60,611 nt of DNA from a gamma proteobacterium symbiont of Ctena orbiculata. GTDB taxonomy: Bacteria > Pseudomonadota > Gammaproteobacteria > Chromatiales > Chromatiaceae. The notes below the pieces were generated by a model, which worked only from the letters and a program-made list of their open reading frames with translations, ran no database searches and was not told where the DNA came from. Position numbers and translations under genes: made by a program. Position 1 is the first letter of the stretch; every line of letters starts with the position of its first letter. The stretch is from positions 1 to 60,611 of the forward strand of contig QBVD01000024.1 of assembly GCA_003058525.1 (NCBI GenBank), given 5' to 3'. This document shows, one piece after another, positions 47,766 to 56,914 of the stretch.

Positions 47766-50155
47766 CCATGCACGCCTTCTCCCACTGGCTGAAAAACATC
47801 GATAATCTGGTGTTCCGCTATCCCAAGGTCTTTCTTGCGGTTATCGCTGCGCTGACCCTCTTTTTCGCCATCCAGGTTCCCAGGGTACAGATGTACTCGG
47901 ATTTTGCCGACCTGTTGCCCCAGGAGCACGAATACATCAAGTTGCACAACTCCATCCGTGATACCTTCGGCGGTGCCAACAATGTGGTGATGGCGGTGGT
48001 GGTGGACGAGGGTGATATCTTCAGCCGGGAGACCCTGGCCCGCATCCATCGCATTACCCAGGCGGTGGATAACGTCAGCGGTGTCAACCACAATCTGCTG
48101 GCCAGTCTGACCCACCGTACCTCACGCAAGGTATGGCTGACCGAAACAGGAGACGTCAACTCCCAGCCCTACTACGATCCGCTAAAGGATAGCTGGTCGG
48201 GTGAGGAGCTCAACAAACTGCGCGACGATGTGATGAGCAATCCCCGGGTGTTCGGTCTGCTGGTCTCCCCCGATCTCAAGGCGGCGCTGATCAAGGCCCA
48301 GTTTAACGAGGGGCAGTTGAACTATGGTGATATATTCAGTCAGCTGCAGCAGATCCGGGAAGCGGAGAAGGCGGCCGGCGTGGATATCTACGCCACAGGC
48401 CAGCCCATGCTCTGGGGCTGGGTCTACAGTTATCTGGATCAGCTGTTTCTGATCTTCACCACCACGGTGGGGATCATGCTCTTCCTGCTGATCATTTACT
48501 TCCGTCGGGCCTACGGCATCCTGCTGCCCATGTTCGGCATCACCATCTCGGCGATCTGGGGCCTCGGCATCCTTTCTTTGCTCGACTACAACCTGGATCC
48601 GCTGACCCTGGTGATTCCATTCCTCATATCCGCCAGGGCCATGTCCCATGCCATCCAATTGGTGCAGCGCTTCTATGGCGAGTTGGAGGAGGTGGACGAT
48701 TCACGCGAGGCGGCCCACCGGACTTTCGACTCCCTCTTTCGTCCCGGCAGCCTGGGTATCGTGTCGGATGCCATCGGCCTGTTGCTGATTGCTTTGGGTT
48801 CTGTGCCGATCAATGTGAAGCTGGGGATCTACGCCTCCCTATGGGCGATCTGCGTGGTCTTCACTGTTCTGATCGCTGTACCTTTGATGCTCTCCCTGCT
48901 GCCGAAGCCGAAACCGGCGGCCAAAAGGCCCGCAGCGGAGGATGCGCTGTTCGGCAGAGTAGCGGCGCTGGTTGCCAACAAACAGGGTGGTTTGATCGTG
49001 CTGGGTACCGCCGGTGTGATACTGCTGCTGGGTGCCCAGCTCAGCAGCCGGGTGCAGATCGGTGAGTCGGAACCCGGCTCACCCATTCTCTACCTGGATC
49101 ACGACTACAACGTCTCGTCCAAGGTGATCAACGAGCGCTTTCCCGGTTCGGAAGAGCTCTACATCGTGGCCAGGACCGACGAGAAGGGCGGAATGAAGCG
49201 CCCGGATGTGCTGCAGGCCATCGAGGCATTCCAGAACCATATGCTGCTCGATCCGGAATTGGGTGGCGCCAAGGCGGTCCCCGATCTGGTGAAACAGGTC
49301 AACCGGATCTTCCACTCCGACGATCCCCGTTGGGCCATCATCCCCGATACCGAGGCCTATGTGGGCGGTCTGATGTTCGCCTATATGGCCTCCAGTCCGG
49401 TGCCCGGCGCACTCAAGGAGTTTGTCGATACCGATGACCAGGTGGCCAATATCGTCTTCTTCTACAAGGATCATCAGGCCAAAACGATTCGCCGGGCGAT
49501 CCATCGCGCCAAAGAGTGGATCAACGAGCCTGCGAATCAGGTGGAGGGTCTGCATATCGAACTCGCCGGTGGATTGGTGGGGGTGACCGCCGCCATGAAC
49601 GAGTCGGCCTATGAGAGCAATATGCTGATTATTCCTCTGGTGCTGGCCTTGATCTTCGTCTTTGTCACCTGGTTCTACATGTCTCTGCATGCGGGATTCA
49701 TCATGTTCCTGGCGATGATGTTCTGTACCGTCTCCACCTACGCCTATATGGGGCTGGCGGCCATCGGCATCAATGTCAATACGGTGCCGATCATCGCGGT
49801 GGGCATCGGCGTCGGTATCGACTATTCCATCTACATCATGGACCGGATTCGCGAAGAGACGGCCAAGGCCTCAGGCGATCTGCAGTACGCGGTGCTGCGC
49901 GCTATCGCCACCACCGGCAAGGCGATCGGCTTTACCGCCGCCTGCCTGATCGGCGGGGTGATCATGTGGGTGTTTATCTCCGATCTTCGATTCCAGGCGG
50001 ACGCGGCGCTGCTGCTGGTGGTGATGCTGATCCTCAACGCCCTGGCGGCGATGTTTATCGTTCCCTCCTGGGTGATGATATTCCGCCCGAGCTTCATCGG
50101 CAGCGCCCGCTACGATGAAGACGGTGTGCTCTACGCGGAGAAGGCGATCGCGTGA
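47762..50155 (+). CDS. RND/MMPL family transporter
   Basis: There are 797 residues with about 12 transmembrane segments in two halves, each with a large periplasmic loop (residues about 45-225 and about 430-610), the MMPL/HpnN-like layout. A conserved SDFADLLPQEHEYIKL opens the first loop and VGIGVGIDYSIYIMDRI lies in the second sterol-sensing-like half. The ATG overlaps the lipoprotein gene. It is the last gene before a terminator. The cargo is unknown; hydrophobic pathway substrates, lipids or toxic intermediates are candidates. Confidence 0.88.
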   Translation: MTMHAFSHWLKNIDNLVFRYPKVFLAVIAALTLFFAIQVPRVQMYSDFADLLPQEHEYIKLHNSIRDTFGGANNVVMAVVVDEGDIFSRETLARIHRITQAVDNVSGVNHNLLASLTHRTSRKVWLTETGDVNSQPYYDPLKDSWSGEELNKLRDDVMSNPRVFGLLVSPDLKAALIKAQFNEGQLNYGDIFSQLQQIREAEKAAGVDIYATGQPMLWGWVYSYLDQLFLIFTTTVGIMLFLLIIYFRRAYGILLPMFGITISAIWGLGILSLLDYNLDPLTLVIPFLISARAMSHAIQLVQRFYGELEEVDDSREAAHRTFDSLFRPGSLGIVSDAIGLLLIALGSVPINVKLGIYASLWAICVVFTVLIAVPLMLSLLPKPKPAAKRPAAEDALFGRVAALVANKQGGLIVLGTAGVILLLGAQLSSRVQIGESEPGSPILYLDHDYNVSSKVINERFPGSEELYIVARTDEKGGMKRPDVLQAIEAFQNHMLLDPELGGAKAVPDLVKQVNRIFHSDDPRWAIIPDTEAYVGGLMFAYMASSPVPGALKEFVDTDDQVANIVFFYKDHQAKTIRRAIHRAKEWINEPANQVEGLHIELAGGLVGVTAAMNESAYESNMLIIPLVLALIFVFVTWFYMSLHAGFIMFLAMMFCTVSTYAYMGLAAIGINVNTVPIIAVGIGVGIDYSIYIMDRIREETAKASGDLQYAVLRAIATTGKAIGFTAACLIGGVIMWVFISDLRFQADAALLLVVMLILNALAAMFIVPSWVMIFRPSFIGSARYDEDGVLYAEKAIA

Positions 50156-50226
50156 GCTGGTGTGATGAGGCTGGCTGAGCCATCAACATCTCAGCTTAAA
50201 ACTTAAAACTCTTCGATCCCTCCTTA

Positions 50227-50257
50227 ATGGCCGGCGTGCAGCTCCGGCCATATTTTT
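50227..50257 (+). terminator. Rho-independent terminator after the RND transporter gene
   Basis: The stem ATGGCCGG/CCGGCCAT with a 9-nt loop is followed by ATTTTT. It ends the dmpP-to-exporter operon. Confidence 0.88.
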
Positions 50258-50269
50258 GCCTTGAATAAT

Positions 50270-50333
50270 TATCGATATAATTATCAATCATCATATGATA
50301 AAAGATATTATCGATATTTTTACTATATCGATA
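50270..50333. promoter_or_regulatory. Cluster of TATCGATA palindromes upstream of the DUF1302 gene
   Basis: Exact TATCGATA occurs at 50270-50277, 50309-50316 and 50326-50333, with centres 39 and 17 bp apart, in an AT-rich stretch 120-180 bp before the ATG. It is the same octamer as upstream of dmpP, so one regulator probably binds both. Confidence 0.7.
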
Positions 50334-50451
50334 ACCCCCCCTCCCTGGTGTCAGAATATTTTCTTTTAATTTCAGTGCCTTGAAAGTTGGCATGCCAGCT
50401 GCATAGTGAGTTCTGCACACATATATTTTTACGTTGTCGGAGGAGGCTAGG

Positions 50452-52380
50452 ATGTTCCTAGATAGTAATAAACAACAACCGGGAAGGATGCATCCGGTCA
50501 TAGTCGCAGCCCTGTTGCCTGCCGTTATCACTGCTTGTTTAGGTAGTGGTCAGGCGGCGGCCTACACCTCTGAGGATGGCACGCTGCAGGTCAACGGATT
50601 TGTCGAAAACGCCACCTATGCGCGCCGCCATGTCGGCCTCAGTAAGATGCGCAATACGGTTCAGATTGAAGGCTCCAAAGACTACGGCGCCAAAGGCTCA
50701 TTTTCCAATGTCAGTTTTGTCGGCACATTTCGCGCGACCTACGATGCGGTCTACGACCTCAATGACGATCAGTTCGGCAGTGAGGCCGGGGGGGACATCG
50801 GGCTGGAATCGATTGGTGGTGCAGGCACCACGCCTTGGGGTGCCTCAGATGTTTCGACCGGCGTTTTGGGTTTCGGTTTCGATACCGGTGAGAATCCTAA
50901 CGAAGGTTTGGATAATCTTGGCAATGCGCTGCACGATACAGAGGGCGGGGTCGGCATGGGGGTACCGGTACGCCCCTGTGACGTGGATTCACGAGGCTGT
51001 ATCAAAGATTATCTCGACTTCGATGAGAGTGACCTCAAGTATCCCGAATTCAACGATCGGCTCGATTTCCTGCGTGAGGCCTACATCGATGCCACCATGC
51101 CGACCGAGAGTGGCGCCACCTGGAACTTCCGGCTCGGTCGGCAGCAGGTGGTTTGGGGCCGCACCGATCTGTTTCGTGTGCTCGATGTAATCAATCCCGT
51201 CGACTATTCGCGGCATAACATCTACGATGAGCTGGAGGATATCCGCATACCCATGTGGATGGCCACCGGCGAGTACCGGATGGGCGCCACCGAGCGGTTC
51301 GATGATCTGAACCTGCAGTTTGTCTGGAACTTCGATGAATTCCGTCCCAGCAACCTCGGACAGGGTGGTACACCCTACGCGATTCTCGATGCAGGCAGTT
51401 TCTTCCGCGCCATGAAGAACTGCTGGGACAATGGCTGTTCGGTGGCGAATTTTGCCGGCGGCGCCCTGTCCACCGATTTCCCGGCCCATGTGATCGGTAT
51501 CCGGGATGTGCATCTGCCGGATTGGTCGCTCAGCAATTCCCAATTCGGTGTCAAACTGGAGGGTGACTATCAGGGTCTGGGATTCTCTCTGAACGCCCTG
51601 ACCTATCGTTCGCAACTACCCTCTCTGCGCGGTGTGGTGGATACGGCGGATAACCCCTTTACAACCGATATCGAGTCACAGAGCTATGACTATCTGATCG
51701 CCTTCGATATGCATTTTCCACGGGTCAACCTTCTCGGTGGCTCCCTGGACTTCTACGTGGATGATATCAAGTCGGTCTTCCGCGTCGAGGCGGCTTATAC
51801 ACAGGGCGAAGAGTTTGCCAATACCCTGCGCCCGGAACTCTATTCCGAGTCTGATGTATTTCGCTATGTCGTCGGTTGGGACCGCCCCACCTTCATCCCC
51901 TTTCTTAATGAGCGTCGTGCATTCCTGCTCTCCGCACAGCTGTTCGGTGAATACCTGGTCGATCACGAGCGGGAGACGATCAACGGTATCGAAGCGGGCA
52001 TCCCCAACTGGGAAATCAACCATATAGGCACCTTGCTGATAAAGGGCTGGTACAAGAACGACCGGGTCAGCCCGCAAGTCATCATGGCGCATGACTTCAA
52101 GGCCCATGCCAGTGTCATCGCACCCTCTGTCGATTGGCTGATCAGCGACAATCTCCGTCTTACCGTCGGCGCCAATGTAAAGGTGGGTGATGGCGCCCAG
52201 GAGTTCGATGATTGCCGGGCCTGTAATCCCTTTCCACCGTTTACCGGAGCAGGCGCTCCGGGTGACCTTGCCCTGCGTAACCTGGCGGGTTTCGAACCGC
52301 TCGGCCGTTTCCGTTCCGGGCCTATCGGTATGGCCCAGGCCGAGGATGAGTTCCAGGTCACCTTGCGTTATCGCTTCTAA
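50452..52380 (+). CDS. DUF1302 outer-membrane protein
   Basis: There are 642 residues. A signal sequence ends at about GQAAA, and the C-terminus FQVTLRYRF with alternating aromatic residues is typical of an outer-membrane beta-barrel. The WNFRLGRQQVVWGRTDLFRV and VLDVINPVDYSRHN segments are DUF1302 signatures. ATG 50452 is 5 nt after AGGAGG. It is paired with a DUF1329 gene 23 nt downstream and lies next to the RND/YCF48 genes. The family's biochemical role is not firmly known; passage of hydrophobic compounds through the outer membrane is a common inference. Confidence 0.9.
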   Translation: MFLDSNKQQPGRMHPVIVAALLPAVITACLGSGQAAAYTSEDGTLQVNGFVENATYARRHVGLSKMRNTVQIEGSKDYGAKGSFSNVSFVGTFRATYDAVYDLNDDQFGSEAGGDIGLESIGGAGTTPWGASDVSTGVLGFGFDTGENPNEGLDNLGNALHDTEGGVGMGVPVRPCDVDSRGCIKDYLDFDESDLKYPEFNDRLDFLREAYIDATMPTESGATWNFRLGRQQVVWGRTDLFRVLDVINPVDYSRHNIYDELEDIRIPMWMATGEYRMGATERFDDLNLQFVWNFDEFRPSNLGQGGTPYAILDAGSFFRAMKNCWDNGCSVANFAGGALSTDFPAHVIGIRDVHLPDWSLSNSQFGVKLEGDYQGLGFSLNALTYRSQLPSLRGVVDTADNPFTTDIESQSYDYLIAFDMHFPRVNLLGGSLDFYVDDIKSVFRVEAAYTQGEEFANTLRPELYSESDVFRYVVGWDRPTFIPFLNERRAFLLSAQLFGEYLVDHERETINGIEAGIPNWEINHIGTLLIKGWYKNDRVSPQVIMAHDFKAHASVIAPSVDWLISDNLRLTVGANVKVGDGAQEFDDCRACNPFPPFTGAGAPGDLALRNLAGFEPLGRFRSGPIGMAQAEDEFQVTLRYRF

Positions 52381-52403
52381 GTTTTTCAATGGAGATTCAA
52401 ACA

Positions 52404-53714
52404 ATGCGTTTGCTTAACACTATGCTGGCGGCTGGAGTGATACTCGCCGCCACACTGCCTGTCCAGGCTGCAACCAATGAAGATGTGGAGAAGAGTTTCT
52501 ATCCCTACAAAACCGGTGTGCCGAGCTTCGAGGGATTGAGCGCGGGCCAGGTGATCGATCAGTCGAACGTGGATAAATTCAAGGATGTCCTCGATCCTGC
52601 AATGCATGAGTTCATCAGTCAGGGTTGGACAAAAATCACCGTGGGTGAGACCACCTCGTTCGACCTGCATCCCAACTATGTTCAGGCGACCAGAGATGGA
52701 TTGGGTAAGGTAAAGCTCGGCGAGAAATCGGGTGAGATAGAAGGTTTCATCGCCGGCCGGCCTTTTCCAGAAGAGCCGTCGATGGATGATCCGCGGGCAG
52801 GTGAGAAACTGGCCTGGAACTACAAGTATGGCTACAACTGGGGTGACAACGCGGCGATCTATCCCTTCTACTGGAAGTACAAGGACATGAATTCAGGGAA
52901 ACTGGAGAGAACGATCAAGTTCAATTTTCATTTCCTCAACTATATGCACCGGGTCAACCAGGAGCCGCTACCCGAGATCTCTCCGAATCCGTCCAAGCTA
53001 TTTCGTGCAATCTACGTACAGGCGTTGGAACCCTTTGACGTCAAGAATACCCAGCTGTTGATCCACCGCTACGAGAACGATCTGAAGCGCGACAGTGCCT
53101 GGCTCTATCTCGGTTTCCAGCGCCGTGTCCGTCGTCTGGCTTCAGGCCAGGTGACCGATGCCTTTCTCGGTTCCGACGTCATGATCGAGGACTTCGAAGG
53201 TTACAACGGGCGTATCAACGACATGGAGTGGAACTTCAAGGGTGCCAAAAACATCCTGGTGCCCTTCTACAGCCACAACGACCTGAAACTTTCCGAAGAG
53301 CATAAGGAGTCGGACGGTTACCAGTTCGTGGAGATGGGCGACAAGGGTAACTGCTTTCCTCAGATAACCTGGCAGTTGCGCAAGGTCTACGAATTGGAGA
53401 ACAAACCGAAGGATTCGAACCATCCGATCAGCAAGCGCGTGCACTATATCGATGCCCAGACCTTCACCATTCCCCGTACCCTGACCTATGACCGCAAGGG
53501 GGATCTGTGGAAGAGTTGGCAGATCGGTCAGGCGCACCCGGATCATCATCTGCCGAAAAACAAGGGAACCGGTGTGGCGATCGACGACTCCTTCACCATG
53601 ATTGATGTGCAGGCCATGCACTGCACAACGGGGCAGTTCAAGGGGCAAGTCGATCCCGCATTGAATCCCACCAACAAATTTACCGTACAGAACCTTCGAG
53701 CTTCCGGTCGTTGA
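52404..53714 (+). CDS. DUF1329 periplasmic/outer-membrane protein
   Basis: There are 436 residues. A signal peptide ends at VQAA (about residue 23). The rest is a DUF1329 domain, with characteristic stretches such as WNYKYGYNWGDNAAIYPFYW and RTLTYDRKGDLWKSWQ. This domain is thought to have a lipoprotein-carrier (LolA/LolB-like) fold. ATG 52404 is preceded by GGAG at 9 nt; an ATG 15 nt upstream lacks a site. It is the partner of the DUF1302 gene and ends at a strong terminator. Confidence 0.88.
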   Translation: MRLLNTMLAAGVILAATLPVQAATNEDVEKSFYPYKTGVPSFEGLSAGQVIDQSNVDKFKDVLDPAMHEFISQGWTKITVGETTSFDLHPNYVQATRDGLGKVKLGEKSGEIEGFIAGRPFPEEPSMDDPRAGEKLAWNYKYGYNWGDNAAIYPFYWKYKDMNSGKLERTIKFNFHFLNYMHRVNQEPLPEISPNPSKLFRAIYVQALEPFDVKNTQLLIHRYENDLKRDSAWLYLGFQRRVRRLASGQVTDAFLGSDVMIEDFEGYNGRINDMEWNFKGAKNILVPFYSHNDLKLSEEHKESDGYQFVEMGDKGNCFPQITWQLRKVYELENKPKDSNHPISKRVHYIDAQTFTIPRTLTYDRKGDLWKSWQIGQAHPDHHLPKNKGTGVAIDDSFTMIDVQAMHCTTGQFKGQVDPALNPTNKFTVQNLRASGR

Positions 53715-53724
53715 TACCGTGCCT

Positions 53725-53754
53725 TGCCTGGCGCATCGGCGCCAGGCATTTTTT
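53725..53754 (+). terminator. Rho-independent terminator after the DUF1329 gene
   Basis: A perfect 10-bp stem TGCCTGGCGC/GCGCCAGGCA with loop ATCG is followed by six T. It closes the two-gene DUF1302/DUF1329 unit. Confidence 0.95.
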
Positions 53755-53777
53755 ACCGCTGACTGAGAGCGTGCAGC

Positions 53778-54374
53778 ATGAACCCCGATTCAGCCGACAT
53801 CTATCTCTATTTCAACTTCCGCAGTCCCTATTGCTATCTGGCAAGTAAAACCATGTGGCGGATATTCGACGGGTACCGTACAAATCTCATCTGGCGCCCA
53901 TTGGGTGGCTGGGATGGGCGTTCGCCACCGGATGTGGCGGTCAAGAAGCTTCCCATTGCCCGCCAGGATATGGCGCGCTTCGCGCGACGTCTGGGTATCC
54001 CGGTCAACCCCCCGCCGAAAACCACCGATCCTACCCTGGCAGGTGCGGGATCACTGTTGGCGGAGGAGAAGGGATTGCTGCGTCCTTATATTGTCGAGGT
54101 GATGCGTAAGGAGTGGGCCGAGGGTCAGGATATCGGAGTGCTCGATGTGTTACTCGATGTGGGCAGCGAAATCGGCCTGGACAGGGAGGCGTTGGCGGAA
54201 GCGGCTCAGGATCCTGCCCGACAGGCTGTTTTGACGCATAACTGGGAGGAGGCTGAGGAGAAGGGGGCTATTGGGGTACCCACATTCATTTGTGAAGATG
54301 AGATATTCTGGGGGCAGGATCGCATCGATTTTGTCCTGGAATACCTGCGGGAGAGGAGACTGTCCTGTCTATGA
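53778..54374 (+). CDS. 2-hydroxychromene-2-carboxylate isomerase-like DsbA-family protein
   Basis: There are 198 residues of the kappa-class glutathione transferase/HCCA isomerase fold. The active-site Ser lies in YFNFRSPYCYLAS, and the C-terminal GVPTFICEDEIFWGQDRIDFV is typical. It overlaps the next gene by 4 nt (ATGA). Naphthalene pathways use a related enzyme, but no ring dioxygenase is nearby, so a glutathione-linked isomerase with another substrate is more likely. Confidence 0.85.
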   Translation: MNPDSADIYLYFNFRSPYCYLASKTMWRIFDGYRTNLIWRPLGGWDGRSPPDVAVKKLPIARQDMARFARRLGIPVNPPPKTTDPTLAGAGSLLAEEKGLLRPYIVEVMRKEWAEGQDIGVLDVLLDVGSEIGLDREALAEAAQDPARQAVLTHNWEEAEEKGAIGVPTFICEDEIFWGQDRIDFVLEYLRERRLSCL

Positions 54375-55015
54375 ACAGGGAGGTCAGACTCTACGACAAA
54401 CCTGAATGCCCCTTCTGCTGGCGTGTACGCATGGCGCTGCAACGTTGCAATGTAGACTATCAGCATTATCGATATGACGACCCTGAGCATCTGCAAAAGT
54501 GGCAGCAATTATCACCCGGAAACACCGTGCCGGTGCTCATGATAGATGAAATCGTCATCACCGAGTCTGCAGTCATGCTTGAATACCTCAATGACAGATA
54601 TGGTAATCTGCTGCCTGCTTCGGCAAGAGAACGTGCCTTGGCACGGGGAGTTGCCCACTATGCCGATGCACAGGTTGGGGAGGCGGTACGCAAGCTGGTA
54701 TTCGAGCGTCGGCAGCGTGAACCGAAAGAGTGGGATCAGGAGGTCATAGCCAGTGCTATGGAAGCCTGGCACCAGGTTCTGCCAAGGTTGGAGAGGGCTT
54801 TGGCAGAGACAGACTATTTCGTACCCGCTGCCGGTATACCCGATTATGTTTTGGCAAGTCGTTTCGGTCTCGCCATGGCATATGGAATGCCGCCGCCGCA
54901 GACACCACTGCTTGGCGACTGGTTCGCCAGGATGGCCGATCGCAGCGAGTTCCTGGATAGCGCACCCGGCGTGGTGAGAGATGCGCTACGCCGGGGTTGG
55001 CAGGTTTTCGATTAG
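54371..55015 (+). CDS. Glutathione S-transferase-family protein with CPFC motif
   Basis: There are 214 residues. The thioredoxin-fold N-terminal domain has the glutaredoxin-like CPFC motif (residues 13-16) and the cis-Pro in TVPVLMID, followed by ESAVMLEYLNDRYG and an all-helical C-terminal domain. It resembles omega/GrxB-type transferases that reduce or dehalogenate with glutathione. It is coupled to the isomerase-like gene upstream and to the ABM gene downstream (12 nt). Confidence 0.86.
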   Translation: MNREVRLYDKPECPFCWRVRMALQRCNVDYQHYRYDDPEHLQKWQQLSPGNTVPVLMIDEIVITESAVMLEYLNDRYGNLLPASARERALARGVAHYADAQVGEAVRKLVFERRQREPKEWDQEVIASAMEAWHQVLPRLERALAETDYFVPAAGIPDYVLASRFGLAMAYGMPPPQTPLLGDWFARMADRSEFLDSAPGVVRDALRRGWQVFD

Positions 55016-55027
55016 GGGGTGCCTCTG

Positions 55028-55588
55028 ATGCAAAAAAGCGTGGATCCGCCTGTGACCGTGCTTGTCACACGGCGACCCAAGCCGGGCAAGGAGCGGGCGT
55101 TCGAGGACTATCTTGCCGGTATTACCCAGGCTGCCTTGCAGTACCAGGGACACATGGGCACGAATATCTTTCGTCCTTCAAAACCGGGCGGGAATTACCG
55201 TATCATCTTCAAGTTCGATCGTCGCAGTAATCTTGAGCGCTGGGAGGGCTCCGCTGAACGTGCTGAGTGGCGCGCCATTGCGGAACAGGTCAGCGAGCCC
55301 AGGCAGGTTGAAACCATTTCCGGGCTCGAAGCCTGGTTCACCCTGCCGGCCTGCGCGATAAATGTACATCCGCCCAAATACAAAATGGCCCTGGTGGTGT
55401 GGATGGGTGTGTTCAGCCTGGTGACCCTGCTGAGCAGCCTGCTCGGTCCGTTGATGTCAGCCTGGCCCAGGCTGTTGCAGACAATCGTCCTGACCGCACT
55501 GGTGGTTGTCTGTCTGACCTATGCTGTGATGCCGCTCTTGACCCGGCTTTTCTCAGGCTGGCTCTATGCAAGCAAGGATCAGAAATGA
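55028..55588 (+). CDS. ABM-domain protein with two C-terminal membrane helices
   Basis: There are 186 residues. An antibiotic-biosynthesis-monooxygenase (ABM) dimeric alpha/beta-barrel domain (about 5-100) is fused to two hydrophobic helices (about 118-138 and 150-172), as in the COG3224 family. ATG 55028 is 8 nt after AGGGGG; a GTG 9 nt earlier overlaps that site. It is the third gene of the operon, and its 3' end overlaps the convergent pilU gene by 10 nt. The function is unknown. Confidence 0.83.
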   Translation: MQKSVDPPVTVLVTRRPKPGKERAFEDYLAGITQAALQYQGHMGTNIFRPSKPGGNYRIIFKFDRRSNLERWEGSAERAEWRAIAEQVSEPRQVETISGLEAWFTLPACAINVHPPKYKMALVVWMGVFSLVTLLSSLLGPLMSAWPRLLQTIVLTALVVVCLTYAVMPLLTRLFSGWLYASKDQK

Positions 55589-56688
55589 TCCTCTGCCACA
55601 CCCAGGCCGCCCGGGGCTTCTACGCCCTCGGTGTCGGAGAGGCGTATCTTCAGCGACAGATTGTTGCGTGAATCCGCATGGGAGAGTGCCTCTTCCATAG
55701 ATATCTTGCCCTCTTTGTAGAGCTTGTAGAGGGATTGATCGAAGGTTTGCATGCCGCGTTCGGTGCCTTGTTCCATGACCTCTTTGATGGTGTGAATATC
55801 CCCTTTCTGAATCAGTTCGGAGATGTAGGTCGATAACAGCATGATCTCGACCGCGGGGATGCGTTGACCGTTGATACCCTTTACCAGGCGTTGGGATATG
55901 ACTGCCCGAAGATTGAGAGAGAGGTCCATATACAGCTGGTGATGGGCGCTATCTGGAAAGAAGTTGATGATGCGATCGAGTGCCTGGTTTGAGTTGTTGG
56001 CGTGCAGCGTCGAGAGCGCAAGGTGGCCTGTTTCAGCATAGGCGATGGCGTGCTGCATGGTGCTCATTTCCCGAATCTCACCGATCTGAATCACATCAGG
56101 GGCCTCACGCATGGCATTTTTCAGGGCGTTTTCGTATGAGAGCGTGTCGAGTCCGACCTCACGCTGATCGACTACCGACTTTTTGTGGGTGTAGAGATAT
56201 TCGATAGGGTCCTCAATGGTCAATATATGTCCAGCTACGCTTTGGTTGCGGTGTTCGATCATTGAGGCGAGGGTGGTCGACTTGCCTGAGCCTGTCGCGC
56301 CGACGACCAGGATCAGGCCGCGGGGTTCCATGATCAGGTCCTTCAGAATAATCGGCAGGTTGAGCTTCTCTACTGGGGGGATCACGCCCTTGATATAGCG
56401 GATGACCATCGCTGAATCACCCCGTTGTTTGTAGACATTGACGCGGAAGCGCCCAAGGTTGTTGACGGAAATCGCCAGATTGCACTCGTAAGTGGCTTCG
56501 TACTCCTTGATCTGATCATCGCTCATGATGCCGTAAGCGAGTTTCCTGACCTGCCCGCTTTGCATTGGGGAAGACCCTATCGGACGAGTTTCACCTTCGG
56601 TTTTCAGGTGGGGGGCGGCACCGGTGCTGAAAAAGAGATCTGAGCCGTTTTTTTGCACCATCAGCTTGAGATAGGGCACGATATCCAT
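55579..56688 (-). CDS. pilU: Type IV pilus retraction ATPase PilU
   Basis: This 369-residue hexameric ATPase helps retract type IV pili. The start YLKLMVQKNGSDLFFSTGAAPHL is that of PilU rather than PilT. Walker A is GATGSGKST (near residue 132), the Asp box is DVIQIGEIR and the His box is TGHLALSTLHANNS. The expected partner pilT is not next to it. The 226-bp region upstream holds no gene. Confidence 0.94.
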   Translation of the reverse strand: MDIVPYLKLMVQKNGSDLFFSTGAAPHLKTEGETRPIGSSPMQSGQVRKLAYGIMSDDQIKEYEATYECNLAISVNNLGRFRVNVYKQRGDSAMVIRYIKGVIPPVEKLNLPIILKDLIMEPRGLILVVGATGSGKSTTLASMIEHRNQSVAGHILTIEDPIEYLYTHKKSVVDQREVGLDTLSYENALKNAMREAPDVIQIGEIREMSTMQHAIAYAETGHLALSTLHANNSNQALDRIINFFPDSAHHQLYMDLSLNLRAVISQRLVKGINGQRIPAVEIMLLSTYISELIQKGDIHTIKEVMEQGTERGMQTFDQSLYKLYKEGKISMEEALSHADSRNNLSLKIRLSDTEGVEAPGGLGVAEDHF

Positions 56689-56914
56689 TAACTATTTCCT
56701 CGAATCTTTCTTGAATTTCAGTCCGTCGGCGGACGATTAATAATTATGTTCAGCCTTCTCTATCGGCCGGCGGGCCAAAGAATGTAGTCCAGGCGCTAAA
56801 ATTTACAAAAAATAGTGTTGTAGTGCTTGCCTGATGGAACAGAGGCGGTTACCAAGCATGTGAAAGAGTGGTGAAGTACCTCATGCGGGGTACGCAGGGG
56901 TGGGATTGTGCCAT

